This document shows positions 17,795-25,818 of a stretch of DNA of 64,000 nucleotides, piece by piece. The translations under genes and the position numbers were made by a program. The DNA comes from Pseudomonadales bacterium (GTDB taxonomy: Bacteria; Pseudomonadota; Gammaproteobacteria; Pseudomonadales; Pseudohongiellaceae), in NCBI GenBank assembly GCA_024234365.1, contig JACKOK010000001.1:434001-498000 (forward strand), written 5' to 3'. The notes under the pieces were generated by a model. That model searched no databases and was not told the DNA's origin. It worked only from the letters and a program-made list of their open reading frames with translations. Each line of letters begins with the position of its first letter. Position 1 is the stretch's first letter.

Positions 17795-17840
17795 GTGAAA
17801 GGCACGCAAAGCTTTGCTTTGCTAAAGACGTGCCTTTCAC
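17795..17840. terminator. Nested hairpin at the end of the repeat block and rimK
   Basis: A perfect 12-bp stem (GTGAAAGGCACG with CGTGCCTTTCAC) encloses a second stem, GCAAAGC/GCTTTGC. The rimK stop codon (17837-17839) lies in one arm. There is no U-tract directly after it on either strand, so it is either an atypical bidirectional terminator or an RNA-stabilising structure. Confidence 0.55.
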
Positions 17841-18751
17841 CCCACTCCCTTCATTTTGTTGGGGCCTTTCAGGCTGTCTTTCTCAATGTATTCGATGATG
17901 GCGCTGGCGATGTCCTTGCCGGTGGCCGCTTCTATTCCTTCCAGCCCCGGTGAGGAGTTGACCTCCAGCACGAGGGGTCCGTGATTGGAGCGGATGATGT
18001 CCACGCCCGCCACATCCAGCCCCATGACCTGTGCGGCTTTGACTGCCAGCTTGCGCTCTTCGGGACGCAGTTTGATCACCGAGGCCGTGCCGCCCCGGTG
18101 CAGATTGGAGCGGAACTCGCCGGCTGCGGCAGTGCGCTGCATGGCGGCAATCACGCGCTCTCCAATGACAAAGCAGCGGATGTCGGCACCGCCGGCCTCC
18201 TTGATGAATTCCTGCACCAGAAAGTCGGCTTCCAGGCCACGGAATGCGTTGATCAGGGCTTCCGCTGCCTTGCGTGTTTCGGCCAGCACCACGCCGTTGC
18301 CCTGGGTGCTTTGCATGATTTTTACGACCAGCGGGGCGCCGCCAACGGAGTTGATCAGGTCGTTGGTGGCATCGGCGGAGTGGGCATAACTGGTCACCGG
18401 CTGACCGATACCCTTGCGGGCCAGCAGTTGGTGTGCCCGCAGTTTGTCGCGGGAGCGGGTGATGGCGATGGATTCGTTGACAGAATAGGTGCCACCGACC
18501 TCGAACTGGCGCAGCACCGCGCAGCCATAGCCGGTGACGCTGGCGCCAATGCGTGGAATGACGGCATCAAACTCCAGCGCATCGGGTGCCCCGGCTCCCT
18601 TGTAATACACCGTCGGGTTGTTGGCGGTAATGTTCATATAGCATTTGAGCACGTCCACCACGCGTACCTCATGCCCCCGGGCTTTTGCGGCCTCAACGAG
18701 TCTGCGGGTAGAGTAGAGCTTGCCGTTTCGTGATAACACGCCGAGTTTCAT
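17837..18751 (-). CDS. rimK: RimK: ribosomal protein S6-L-glutamate ligase
   Basis: A 304-aa ATP-grasp enzyme that adds glutamates to the C-terminus of ribosomal protein S6 and in pseudomonads tunes translation. It starts MKLGVLSRNGKLYSTRRL, the usual RimK N-terminus. ATP-grasp features include PLVVKIMQSTQGNGVVL (nucleotide binding), FLVQEFIKEAGGADIRCFVIG and the metal-binding end VLEVNSSPGLEGIE. The length matches E. coli RimK (300 aa). It is single on the minus strand, and its downstream end lies in the hairpin/repeat block. Confidence 0.96.
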   Translation of the reverse strand: MKLGVLSRNGKLYSTRRLVEAAKARGHEVRVVDVLKCYMNITANNPTVYYKGAGAPDALEFDAVIPRIGASVTGYGCAVLRQFEVGGTYSVNESIAITRSRDKLRAHQLLARKGIGQPVTSYAHSADATNDLINSVGGAPLVVKIMQSTQGNGVVLAETRKAAEALINAFRGLEADFLVQEFIKEAGGADIRCFVIGERVIAAMQRTAAAGEFRSNLHRGGTASVIKLRPEERKLAVKAAQVMGLDVAGVDIIRSNHGPLVLEVNSSPGLEGIEAATGKDIASAIIEYIEKDSLKGPNKMKGVG

Positions 18752-18891
18752 GCCGGGTCATTCCTGGGAAAAAGGGTTGAGCGGGGGAGGGCTGTCAGAG
18801 CGCCGCTGATGGGCGCTACGTTACCACAAGCGATGCTCAAAAGAGACGGGGTGCGCTAAAAAGAATCGCGCCACAGGCTCCCGCTGAATGC

Positions 18892-18921
18892 TTGCATAGT
18901 GAATCAGAGGTTCCCTAGAAT
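18892..18921 (+). promoter_or_regulatory. Possible sigma-70 promoter of the SURF1-like gene
   Basis: TTGCAT (18892-18897), an 18-bp spacer and TAGAAT (18916-18921) lie about 110 bp before the SURF1 ATG. Both hexamers are one to two changes from consensus. Confidence 0.45.
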
Positions 18922-19030
18922 CGGCATCACTGAAAATAACAACAACAAGGCAGATTTCTCCCGTCCGGCGCTGTGGCTCCGGGGGATGCGCGAAGGCCGC
19001 ATCGGGGAGGCTGCCGGGGACCGGGCTCGT

Positions 19031-19810
19031 ATGAACACCGTCTTGCAGATCGGCAAATGGCAGTTCCGCATCAACTGGCTGATTGCCTGTTGCATCCTGA
19101 TGACTGTGGCGCTTCTTGTGAACCTGGGGCTCTGGCAACTCGGCCGGGCTCAGGAGAAACGCGAGCTGCAGCAGGCCATGCAGGCGCGGCAGGAGGTTCC
19201 CCCCGTTGCGCTTGCCAGCGTGCTGCCCCGTCAGGGGCCGCTGACTCAGGAGCAGGCCGGGCAATTGGAGAACCTCGGTGTCAGTGCCACCGGGCGCTAT
19301 TGGAATGAGGCCTCTTTCGTCATTGCCTTCCAGTTCTTCCAGGGCGCCCCTGGCTACGAACTCATCACCCCTTTCGAGCTGGAGAACAGCGGCGAATTTG
19401 TGCTCGTAAGCCGGGGTTGGGTCACGCCCGGGCCGGGTGCCGATGGCATGCCCTATATCCCGGCAGTCGAGGGTTTGCAGACCCTGCGTGCCCAGTTGCA
19501 CATCCCGCAGGGAAACCCCGGAGCATCGCCCGTAGAGGGGGAGAACTGGCCACTTCGCTTTCGTTACCTGGATATCACCAAAGCCTCCTCGCTGATGCAA
19601 CGCCCGTTGCTGCCCTGGGTGCTGCGGCTGGCCCCCGACCAGGCTGGCGTCTTTGCCCGGCACTGGCCCGCCGTAACGGTGAACACCCGCATGCATATTC
19701 AGTATGCCTTGCAGTGGTTCGGCATGGCCTTGCTGGTTCTGCTGGTGAGCTTCTTCATGAGCAGCAATTTCCTCGCCCTGCGTCGTCAGGCGCACAGGCC
19801 GCCGCCTTGA
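19031..19810 (+). CDS. SURF1 family cytochrome oxidase biogenesis protein
   Basis: A 259-aa inner-membrane protein of the SURF1/Shy1 type, which helps insert heme into cytochrome c oxidase. TM1 (about residues 14-34) runs into NLGLWQLGRAQEK, the SURF1 signature. A periplasmic domain follows (ISATGRY-like SATGRYWNE, VLVSRGWV), and a C-terminal TM follows HIQYALQWFGMALL. ATG 19031 is chosen because the 44 residues preceding it in the open frame have no SURF1 character. No oxidase genes are present in the window, so the partner enzyme is elsewhere. The PepSY gene starts 5 nt after the stop. Confidence 0.9.
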   Translation: MNTVLQIGKWQFRINWLIACCILMTVALLVNLGLWQLGRAQEKRELQQAMQARQEVPPVALASVLPRQGPLTQEQAGQLENLGVSATGRYWNEASFVIAFQFFQGAPGYELITPFELENSGEFVLVSRGWVTPGPGADGMPYIPAVEGLQTLRAQLHIPQGNPGASPVEGENWPLRFRYLDITKASSLMQRPLLPWVLRLAPDQAGVFARHWPAVTVNTRMHIQYALQWFGMALLVLLVSFFMSSNFLALRRQAHRPPP

Positions 19811-19815
19811 GGTGG

Positions 19816-21282
19816 ATGCGCCTGCTGTTCCTGCTGCACCGCTATCTGGGCATCGCCGTGGGCTTCGTGTTGCTGCTGTGGTGCCTGTCCGGCTTTGTCA
19901 TGCTGTATATGCCCTTTCCCGAGATGGACGCCCGCACGGCGGCCGCTGTTGCCGCGCCGCTGGATCTGCGCGAATGCTGTGAGTTTCCGGATAACCCGGG
20001 CCTGTCGGCCGTCCCCTTCACTTATGCACGGGTGGAAATGCTGGATGCGCGCACCCCGGTGCTGCGGGCGGGCTTGCCACAGGCGGAAGCCCTGAATATC
20101 GAGCTGCGCAGGGGCCTGGAGTTTGACGAACTCGCCGCACTGGGGGAGGACGTGGACATTGCCGGGGACTTCAGCCAGCGTGTGCTGGCTGGAGCGGCTG
20201 TAGCAGGCCCCTGGCGCGTCACTCAGGATCAGTGGACCATCACCGAGGAGTATCGTCGTCACCGCCCGCTGTGGAAGTATTCGGCAGGGGATGCGCAGGG
20301 CACGCAGTGGTATGTCTCGAACCGCACGGGAGAGATCGTGCTGCTCACCACCCGCTGGCAGCGGCTGTGGAATTACGCCGGAGCTGTCATTCACTGGGGC
20401 TACCCCACTGTACTGCGCCAGCATACGCAGCTGTGGTCGCGCCTGGTGATCTATCTGTCACTGGCTGGGACATTTCTGACCCTGACGGGCTTGTTCATCG
20501 GCATACGGCAGTTCCGCCGTCGCCGCTCTGGGCATCATTCTCCCTATGCCGGGCTGAATTTATGGCATCACTACGCGGGCCTGCTGTTCGGGGTAGTGAC
20601 GCTTGCGTGGGTGTTCAGTGGCACCCTGTCCATGAACCCCTGGGGCTTGCTGGAGGGGGAGGGGGCTTATGTCGAAACGCAAGCGCTGCGTGGCGGGCAT
20701 CTGAACTGGTCGGAGATTCGGCGGGTGCTGCTGACGGCGCGTGAAGCGCCGCTGCCCGCCGGAACAGTCGCGCTGGAGCTGGTGAAGCAAGGGGGAGAGA
20801 GCACACTTCTCGCCAGTCTGCAGAACGGGCAGCACATCCGTCTTGATCCTGCTCATTTCGAGCCCTCTCCAGTAAGTGAATCCCAACTGCGCCGCTATGC
20901 AGTGCAAATGTTGGCAGGCGCTGCGGTGAGGCAGGCAGAACTCCTTCCGCGCGAGGATGCCTATTACTATGATCGTCGTCAGCCCCTGGAGCTGCCCGTG
21001 TTCCGCGTTCAGGCAGAGGACGATGAGCAGAGCCTCTATTACCTGAGCGCGGCGACCGGTGAGCTGCTGCTCAAGGTGGATGCGCAGGCACGCGGCTATC
21101 GCTGGTGGTTCCGCGGTTTGCACCGGGGAGATTTTCTGGCCTTTCTGCGCGAGCGCCCCGTGCGGGACCTGTTCCTGTGGGTGTTTCTGCTGGGCGCGAC
21201 ACTCGTGTGTGCGAGCGGCACCTGGATGGCGATCCGACGTCTGTTCCCTGCCAGGGCTTGCCGGGCAGGGTCGCAGTCATGA
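19816..21282 (+). CDS. PepSY-associated transmembrane (iron-regulated-type) membrane protein
   Basis: A 488-aa inner-membrane protein with N-terminal RLLFLLHRYLGIAVGFVLLLWCLSGFVMLY, the typical PepSY_TM helix with HRYLG. Further helices are near residues 210-230 and 255-280, and a last one is near 455-475. The extracytoplasmic parts carry PepSY-like segments (QWYVSNRTGEIV; LYYLSAATGELLLKVD). Family members associate with siderophore reduction or heme/iron traffic, but the exact role is open. The start at 19816 has GAGG 5 nt upstream and lies 5 nt after the SURF1 stop, so the two are probably cotranscribed. Confidence 0.85.
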   Translation: MRLLFLLHRYLGIAVGFVLLLWCLSGFVMLYMPFPEMDARTAAAVAAPLDLRECCEFPDNPGLSAVPFTYARVEMLDARTPVLRAGLPQAEALNIELRRGLEFDELAALGEDVDIAGDFSQRVLAGAAVAGPWRVTQDQWTITEEYRRHRPLWKYSAGDAQGTQWYVSNRTGEIVLLTTRWQRLWNYAGAVIHWGYPTVLRQHTQLWSRLVIYLSLAGTFLTLTGLFIGIRQFRRRRSGHHSPYAGLNLWHHYAGLLFGVVTLAWVFSGTLSMNPWGLLEGEGAYVETQALRGGHLNWSEIRRVLLTAREAPLPAGTVALELVKQGGESTLLASLQNGQHIRLDPAHFEPSPVSESQLRRYAVQMLAGAAVRQAELLPREDAYYYDRRQPLELPVFRVQAEDDEQSLYYLSAATGELLLKVDAQARGYRWWFRGLHRGDFLAFLRERPVRDLFLWVFLLGATLVCASGTWMAIRRLFPARACRAGSQS

Positions 21283-21322
21283 TATGGTTGAACGCGAGTC
21301 CGCCCTGTTCTGAGACGCGAAT

Positions 21323-21901
21323 ATGAGAAACCGCCTGAGTCATCTTGCTGTTATCAGCGCACTGCTGCTGTGCTGGGCTTCGTTTGGGTCGGCGCAGGAG
21401 CTTTCGATCGTGGGGAGCTGGCGGGTCAACGAAACACTCAGCGAGGATACCGATGAGGCCGTGGAGGCCGCCATCCTCGAGGCCGGGGGCAAGGTCTCCC
21501 GCAACTGGTTCCGGAAGAAGGAAAAGGGCCGTTACCGGGGCGGGCCGGCGGAGCAGGAGGTCTATGACCGCCTCTCCTATGACCCGGTGCTGCGTATCGA
21601 GATAGACGGCGCAGAGTGCTGGTTCGGCTACAATGACGGCTTCCAGCGAGTATTCCACACCGATGGCCGCAGCCGCTCTGTCGAGGCCAGCGACCTCTAT
21701 GCTAACGGCGCCAAGGACTTCGCCATGGGCGACTGGGAAGGCGAAACCCTTTTCGTGGAAGGGCGTCCCCGCGATGGGGGCTTCACCCTGGAAACCTATA
21801 CTCTCATCGACGAGGGTGCCCGGCTGCGTGTGGATCTGGAACTCAAACCCGCCAACTTTGGCGCGGCGGTCAGGCTGACCCGCATCTACGATCGTCAGTA
21901 A
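21323..21901 (+). CDS. Small secreted protein of unknown function
   Basis: The 192-aa product begins with a signal peptide (MRNRLSHLAVISALLLCWASFGSAQ, cleavage after SAQ or GSA). The rest is beta-rich and lipocalin-like in texture (IVGSWRVNETLSED, LSYDPVLRIE, DWEGETLFVEGR, LELKPANFGAAVRLTRIYD). A single Cys is present in the mature part. The function is not recognised. It starts 41 nt after the PepSY gene and may be the last gene of the SURF1-PepSY unit. Confidence 0.75.
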   Translation: MRNRLSHLAVISALLLCWASFGSAQELSIVGSWRVNETLSEDTDEAVEAAILEAGGKVSRNWFRKKEKGRYRGGPAEQEVYDRLSYDPVLRIEIDGAECWFGYNDGFQRVFHTDGRSRSVEASDLYANGAKDFAMGDWEGETLFVEGRPRDGGFTLETYTLIDEGARLRVDLELKPANFGAAVRLTRIYDRQ

Positions 21902-22036
21902 TTTCCGGAAATCCGTCATGCTCTCCTGGGTTGCGGAACTTCCGGATGCCCGTCGTCCGGGCAACGGAGACCCCCGTGAACTGGGGCTTGCCTTCATCAG
22001 CCTGCACCTGAAACGGGTGTGATCCGGGGCTTTGAC

Positions 22037-22057
22037 GGCGTCATCGGAGTTGACGCC
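22037..22057. other. Palindrome GGCGTCA-N7-TGACGCC upstream of pycA
   Basis: A perfect 7-bp inverted repeat with a 7-bp spacer lies in the 289-bp gap before the pyruvate carboxylase genes, about 135 bp before the pycA start. It could be an operator or a small hairpin ending the upstream transcript. Nothing else is visible in this gap. Confidence 0.35.
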
Positions 22058-22190
22058 TCGGACCTGCCTCAGTAAGCTGCCACCCCTGTGGTTTGAAAAT
22101 CATCCGTCAGCAGTGGGGTTCCCGGGAGCTTCACGGGGTTCTGGCGGGCATTGATTTTCCGAAAGTATCCAGTCACCAGAGAACTCTTCA

Positions 22191-23609
22191 GTGCTTAAAA
22201 AAGTCCTTATTGCCAATCGCGGCGAGATTGCCGTCCGGATTGCCCGCGCCTGCCGGGAACTGGGTGTTCGTTCTGTTGCCATCTATACCGAGGCGGATCG
22301 CTATTCCCTGCATGTCAAAAAGGCGGATGAGGCCTATTCCGTGGGGCCGGACCCGCTGCAGGGCTATCTGAACCCGCATCAGCTGGTGAACCTGGCTGTG
22401 GAAACCGGTTGTGACGGCCTGCATCCTGGCTATGGCTTCCTGTCCGAGAATGCGGAGCTGGCCGAAATCTGCGAGCGCCGTGGTGTCAAATTCATCGGGC
22501 CGGCTGCCCGTGTCATCCAGAGCATGGGAGACAAAACCGAAGCCCGTCGCAGCGCGGAGCGGGCCGGTGTGCCGGTGACCCCGGGCACAGACGGCAATCT
22601 GGCCGATGTCAGCGAGGCCCTGAAGATTGCCAAAGACATCGGCTATCCGGTCATGCTCAAGGCCACCTCGGGTGGCGGTGGGCGCGGTATCCGGCGCTGC
22701 AATGACGCAAAGGAGCTGCAGCAGAATTATCAGCGCGTGATCTCCGAAGCCACCAAGGCCTTCGGGCGCGCCGATGTGTTTCTGGAAAAATGCATCGTCA
22801 ACCCCCGCCACATCGAAGTGCAGGTGCTGGCCGATTCCCAGGGCAATACCGTGCATCTGTTCGAGCGCGACTGCTCCATTCAGCGCCGCAACCAGAAACT
22901 GATCGAACTGGCTCCTTCTCCCCAGCTCAATGATGAGCAACGTCACTATATCGGGGAGCTGGCGGTGAAGGTGGCGCGCGAAGTGGGTTATGAGAATGCC
23001 GGCACTGTGGAGTTTCTGCTCGACAGCGATGGCAGCTTCTACTTCATGGAGATGAACACCCGCGTTCAGGTGGAGCACACCATCACCGAGGAAATCACGG
23101 GGGTGGATATTGTGCGCGAACAGATCCGTATCGCCTCCGGTGAGCCGCTGTCTGTCAGACAGGAAGATATTCATTACACGGGCTTTGCCGCGCAGTTCCG
23201 CATCAATGCCGAAGACCCGAAAAACGGCTTTCTGCCCAGCTTCGGGCGTATCAGCCGCTATTATTCCCCCGGTGGGCCGGGGGTGCGTACGGATGCGGCG
23301 ATCTACACTGGCTATACCATTCCGCCGTATTACGATTCCATGTGTGCCAAGCTGGTTGTCTGGGCGCGTAACTGGGATGAATTGCTGCAGCGCTCCCTGC
23401 GTGCGCTGGATGATATGCAGATCTATGGTATTCAGACCACACGGCCGTATTACAAGGAAATCCTGAAGCATCCCGAGTTCCAGTCCGGGGCTTTCAATAC
23501 GGGCTTCGTGGAGGCCCATCCGGAACTGACGCGCTATTCCAGCAAGCGTCGTCCGGAGTTCCTGGCGGCCGCCATCGCGGCGGCCATTGCGGCACAGTCG
23601 GGGATGTAA
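22191..23609 (+). CDS. pycA: Pyruvate carboxylase subunit A (biotin carboxylase)
   Basis: This 472-aa subunit carboxylates biotin with ATP and bicarbonate. It starts at GTG with KKVLIANRGEIAVRIARACREL, the biotin-carboxylase N-terminus. Also seen are the glycine-rich ATP lid KATSGGGGRGIRRC, HIEVQVL, ERDCSIQRRNQKLIELAPSP and the catalytic MNTRVQVEHTITEEITG. Length and pairing with the next gene match Pseudomonas PycA (about 471 aa) rather than AccC, which sits with accB. The product makes oxaloacetate with subunit B. The B gene begins 64 nt downstream. Confidence 0.92.
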   Translation: MLKKVLIANRGEIAVRIARACRELGVRSVAIYTEADRYSLHVKKADEAYSVGPDPLQGYLNPHQLVNLAVETGCDGLHPGYGFLSENAELAEICERRGVKFIGPAARVIQSMGDKTEARRSAERAGVPVTPGTDGNLADVSEALKIAKDIGYPVMLKATSGGGGRGIRRCNDAKELQQNYQRVISEATKAFGRADVFLEKCIVNPRHIEVQVLADSQGNTVHLFERDCSIQRRNQKLIELAPSPQLNDEQRHYIGELAVKVAREVGYENAGTVEFLLDSDGSFYFMEMNTRVQVEHTITEEITGVDIVREQIRIASGEPLSVRQEDIHYTGFAAQFRINAEDPKNGFLPSFGRISRYYSPGGPGVRTDAAIYTGYTIPPYYDSMCAKLVVWARNWDELLQRSLRALDDMQIYGIQTTRPYYKEILKHPEFQSGAFNTGFVEAHPELTRYSSKRRPEFLAAAIAAAIAAQSGM

Positions 23610-23673
23610 GCAGGCCATCACTATCGAATGAATAAAGCAGGCGGGCTGAGCCGCTGCGTTTGGAGTAGGGGAC

Positions 23674-25476
23674 ATGAGCAAGAAAATTAACATCACCGAT
23701 GTTGTATTGCGTGACGGCAATCAGTCACTGATTGCCACGCGCATGCGCATTGACGACATGCTGCCGATCTGTGATGCCCTGGACAAGGCGGGCTTCTGGT
23801 CACTGGAAGTATGGGGTGGTGCCACCTTCGATTCCTGTGTCCGCTTCCTCAAGGAAGACCCCTGGGAGCGTCTGCGCACGCTGCGCAAGGCCCTGCCCAA
23901 TACCCGTCTGCAGATGCTGCTGCGTGGCCAGAACCTGCTGGGTTATCGTCATTATCCCGATGATGTGGTGGAGGCCTTCGTGGCCAAGTCTGCCGAAAAC
24001 GGTATCGATGTGTTCCGTATCTTCGATGCGCTGAACGATGTGCGCAATCTTGAGACCGCCATCGCCGCTACCGTCAAGGCCGGTAAACACGCCCAGGGCA
24101 CGATCTGCTACACCGCCAGCCCCGTGCATACCGTCAAGGGTTTTGTGAAGCAGGCGAAGCAGATGGCGAAAATGGGCTGCCACAGCATCGCCATCAAGGA
24201 CATGGCCGGGCTGCTGACTCCGCAGCTCACTTTTGATCTTGTTTCGGCACTCAAAAAAGAAATCGATCTGCCCCTGTTCCTGCACTCCCATTACACCTCC
24301 GGCATGGCCTCTATGTGCCAGCTCAAGGCGGTTGAGGCAGGTGTGGACCATATCGATACTGCTATTTCCGCGTTTGCAGGCGGAACCTCCCACCCGCCGA
24401 CAGAAACCATGAAGGCGGTGCTGGAAGCGGCCGGTTACAAAACGGGCCTGGATGCCGAATTGCTGGAGAAGATTGCCAGCCACTTCCGCGAAGTGCGCCG
24501 CAAGTACCATCAGTTTGAAAGCGAGTACAACGGCGTGGACACCCAGGTGCTGCTGAGTCAGGTGCCCGGTGGCATGATGTCCAACCTGGCCAATCAGTTG
24601 AAGGAACAAGGCGCGCTGAATCGCATTCAGGAAGTGTTCGCCGAGATTCCTCGCGTGCGCAAGGATCTGGGCTACCCGCCTCTGGTCACACCGAGTTCGC
24701 AGATCGTAGGCACCCAGGCAGTGCTCAATGTGATCAGCGGCAAGCGTTATGAAACCATTACCAATGAAGTGAAGCGCTATCTGCAGGGCTTGTACGGTGC
24801 GGCGCCTGCCGAGGTGGACGCTGCCCTGCGCAAGCGCGCCATTGGTTCCGAGGACGTGGTGGACTGCCGGCCGGCGGATTTGCTGTCCCCGGAGCTGGAT
24901 TCCCTGCGTGCCAAGATTGGCGATGAAGCAAGGTCGGAAGAAGACGTGCTGACCTATGCGATGTTCCCGGATGTGGGCATGAGCTATCTGCAGAACCGCA
25001 ACAAGGGAACCCTGAAACCCGAGGTATTGCTGCCTCCGGATGCCAGCTCTGCCTCCGCCAGCGTGGCGCACGAATTCAAGATTACCGTGCACGGCGAAAC
25101 CTACGATATTCACGTCACCGGGGTCAGCCCTTCCAGTGATAATGAGCGCCGTTTCTATATGACGGTGGATGGCGAGCCAGAAGAGATCACCATCGAATCC
25201 TCTGCCGCCCAGGAGGCCAGCAGTGACGCCAAGCCGGGGCGGCGTCCCCGTGCGACTGCGCCGGGCCACGTCACCGCAACCATGCCGGGGAATGTGGTGG
25301 AAGTTCTGGTGGAGCAGGGTGGGAAGGTGAGCGCAGGAGACCCTGTGCTGGTGATCGAAGCCATGAAAATGGAGACCGAGATCAAGGCCCCCGTCAGCGG
25401 CACCGTGATGAGTGTCTACGTCAAGAAAGGGGACCGCATTACCCCTTCCGAAACCCTGGTTGATATCCAGGGCTGA
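23674..25476 (+). CDS. pycB: Pyruvate carboxylase subunit B (carboxyltransferase plus biotin carrier)
   Basis: A 600-aa protein. The N-terminal TIM-barrel carboxyltransferase has VLRDGNQSLIATRMR, EVWGGATFDSCVRFL and metal-binding HSHYTSGMA. A PYC/OAD domain follows, and the C-terminal biotinyl domain (about residues 525-600) carries the biotinylated Lys in VIEAMKMETEI. The family is shared with oxaloacetate decarboxylase alpha, but no membrane beta or gamma subunit genes follow and a biotin carboxylase precedes, so anaplerotic pyruvate carboxylase is the likely role. GGAG lies about 10 nt before the ATG. Confidence 0.92.
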   Translation: MSKKINITDVVLRDGNQSLIATRMRIDDMLPICDALDKAGFWSLEVWGGATFDSCVRFLKEDPWERLRTLRKALPNTRLQMLLRGQNLLGYRHYPDDVVEAFVAKSAENGIDVFRIFDALNDVRNLETAIAATVKAGKHAQGTICYTASPVHTVKGFVKQAKQMAKMGCHSIAIKDMAGLLTPQLTFDLVSALKKEIDLPLFLHSHYTSGMASMCQLKAVEAGVDHIDTAISAFAGGTSHPPTETMKAVLEAAGYKTGLDAELLEKIASHFREVRRKYHQFESEYNGVDTQVLLSQVPGGMMSNLANQLKEQGALNRIQEVFAEIPRVRKDLGYPPLVTPSSQIVGTQAVLNVISGKRYETITNEVKRYLQGLYGAAPAEVDAALRKRAIGSEDVVDCRPADLLSPELDSLRAKIGDEARSEEDVLTYAMFPDVGMSYLQNRNKGTLKPEVLLPPDASSASASVAHEFKITVHGETYDIHVTGVSPSSDNERRFYMTVDGEPEEITIESSAAQEASSDAKPGRRPRATAPGHVTATMPGNVVEVLVEQGGKVSAGDPVLVIEAMKMETEIKAPVSGTVMSVYVKKGDRITPSETLVDIQG

Positions 25477-25489
25477 ACTGCCGGGCCAT

Positions 25490-25511
25490 GCCACATCTCA
25501 GAGGATGTGGC
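25490..25511. terminator. Hairpin between convergent pycB and the DUF3240 gene
   Basis: GCCACATC/GATGTGGC stem with a 6-nt loop; the last codons of the minus-strand gene are in the right arm. No U-tract is seen, so its termination function is uncertain. Confidence 0.35.
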
Positions 25512-25818
25512 CATAGCCCCGGATGGTTTGTTCCCAGTATTCGATTCCCGTTCCCACGCGGCTGGCAAGCCCTGCCAGCAGTGCCGGGATTTCGCTGCGC
25601 ACAATAATCACCTGGTATTGCAGCCGCTTGCGGCGCCCTGAGACCTGCTCGGCCACACTCAGCTGGCCGTGATCCCCATGTCCGTGTACCTGTTGGGAGG
25701 TGAAACTCTCCACGCTGTCCTGGCTCAGCAGGTAGTCGATCAGCTCCTCCTCCAGGGCCGGCGCAAGCGTGAGCACCAGCAGCGTCATCTCGGTCTCTTT
25801 GTGAGTGGACGAACTCAT
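25498..25818 (-). CDS. DUF3240 family protein of metal efflux operon
   Basis: A 106-aa soluble protein with MTLLVLTLAPALEEELIDYLL, SQQVHGHGDHG and SGRRKRLQYQVII, resembling DUF3240 proteins, which typically follow RND metal pumps and have a ferredoxin-like, PII-like size. The HGHGDH cluster might bind metal. Start 25818 is chosen because AGGAGG sits 8 nt upstream and it overlaps the RND stop (ATGA); a second ATG at 25788 would also leave the domain intact. It is the last gene of the four-gene efflux operon. Confidence 0.8.
   Translation of the reverse strand: MSSSTHKETEMTLLVLTLAPALEEELIDYLLSQDSVESFTSQQVHGHGDHGQLSVAEQVSGRRKRLQYQVIIVRSEIPALLAGLASRVGTGIEYWEQTIRGYGHIL

Noticed and set aside
23674..25476. 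Oxaloacetate decarboxylase sodium pump alpha subunit
   Set aside because: No beta or gamma membrane subunit genes follow, and a biotin carboxylase gene precedes, so pyruvate carboxylase fits better.
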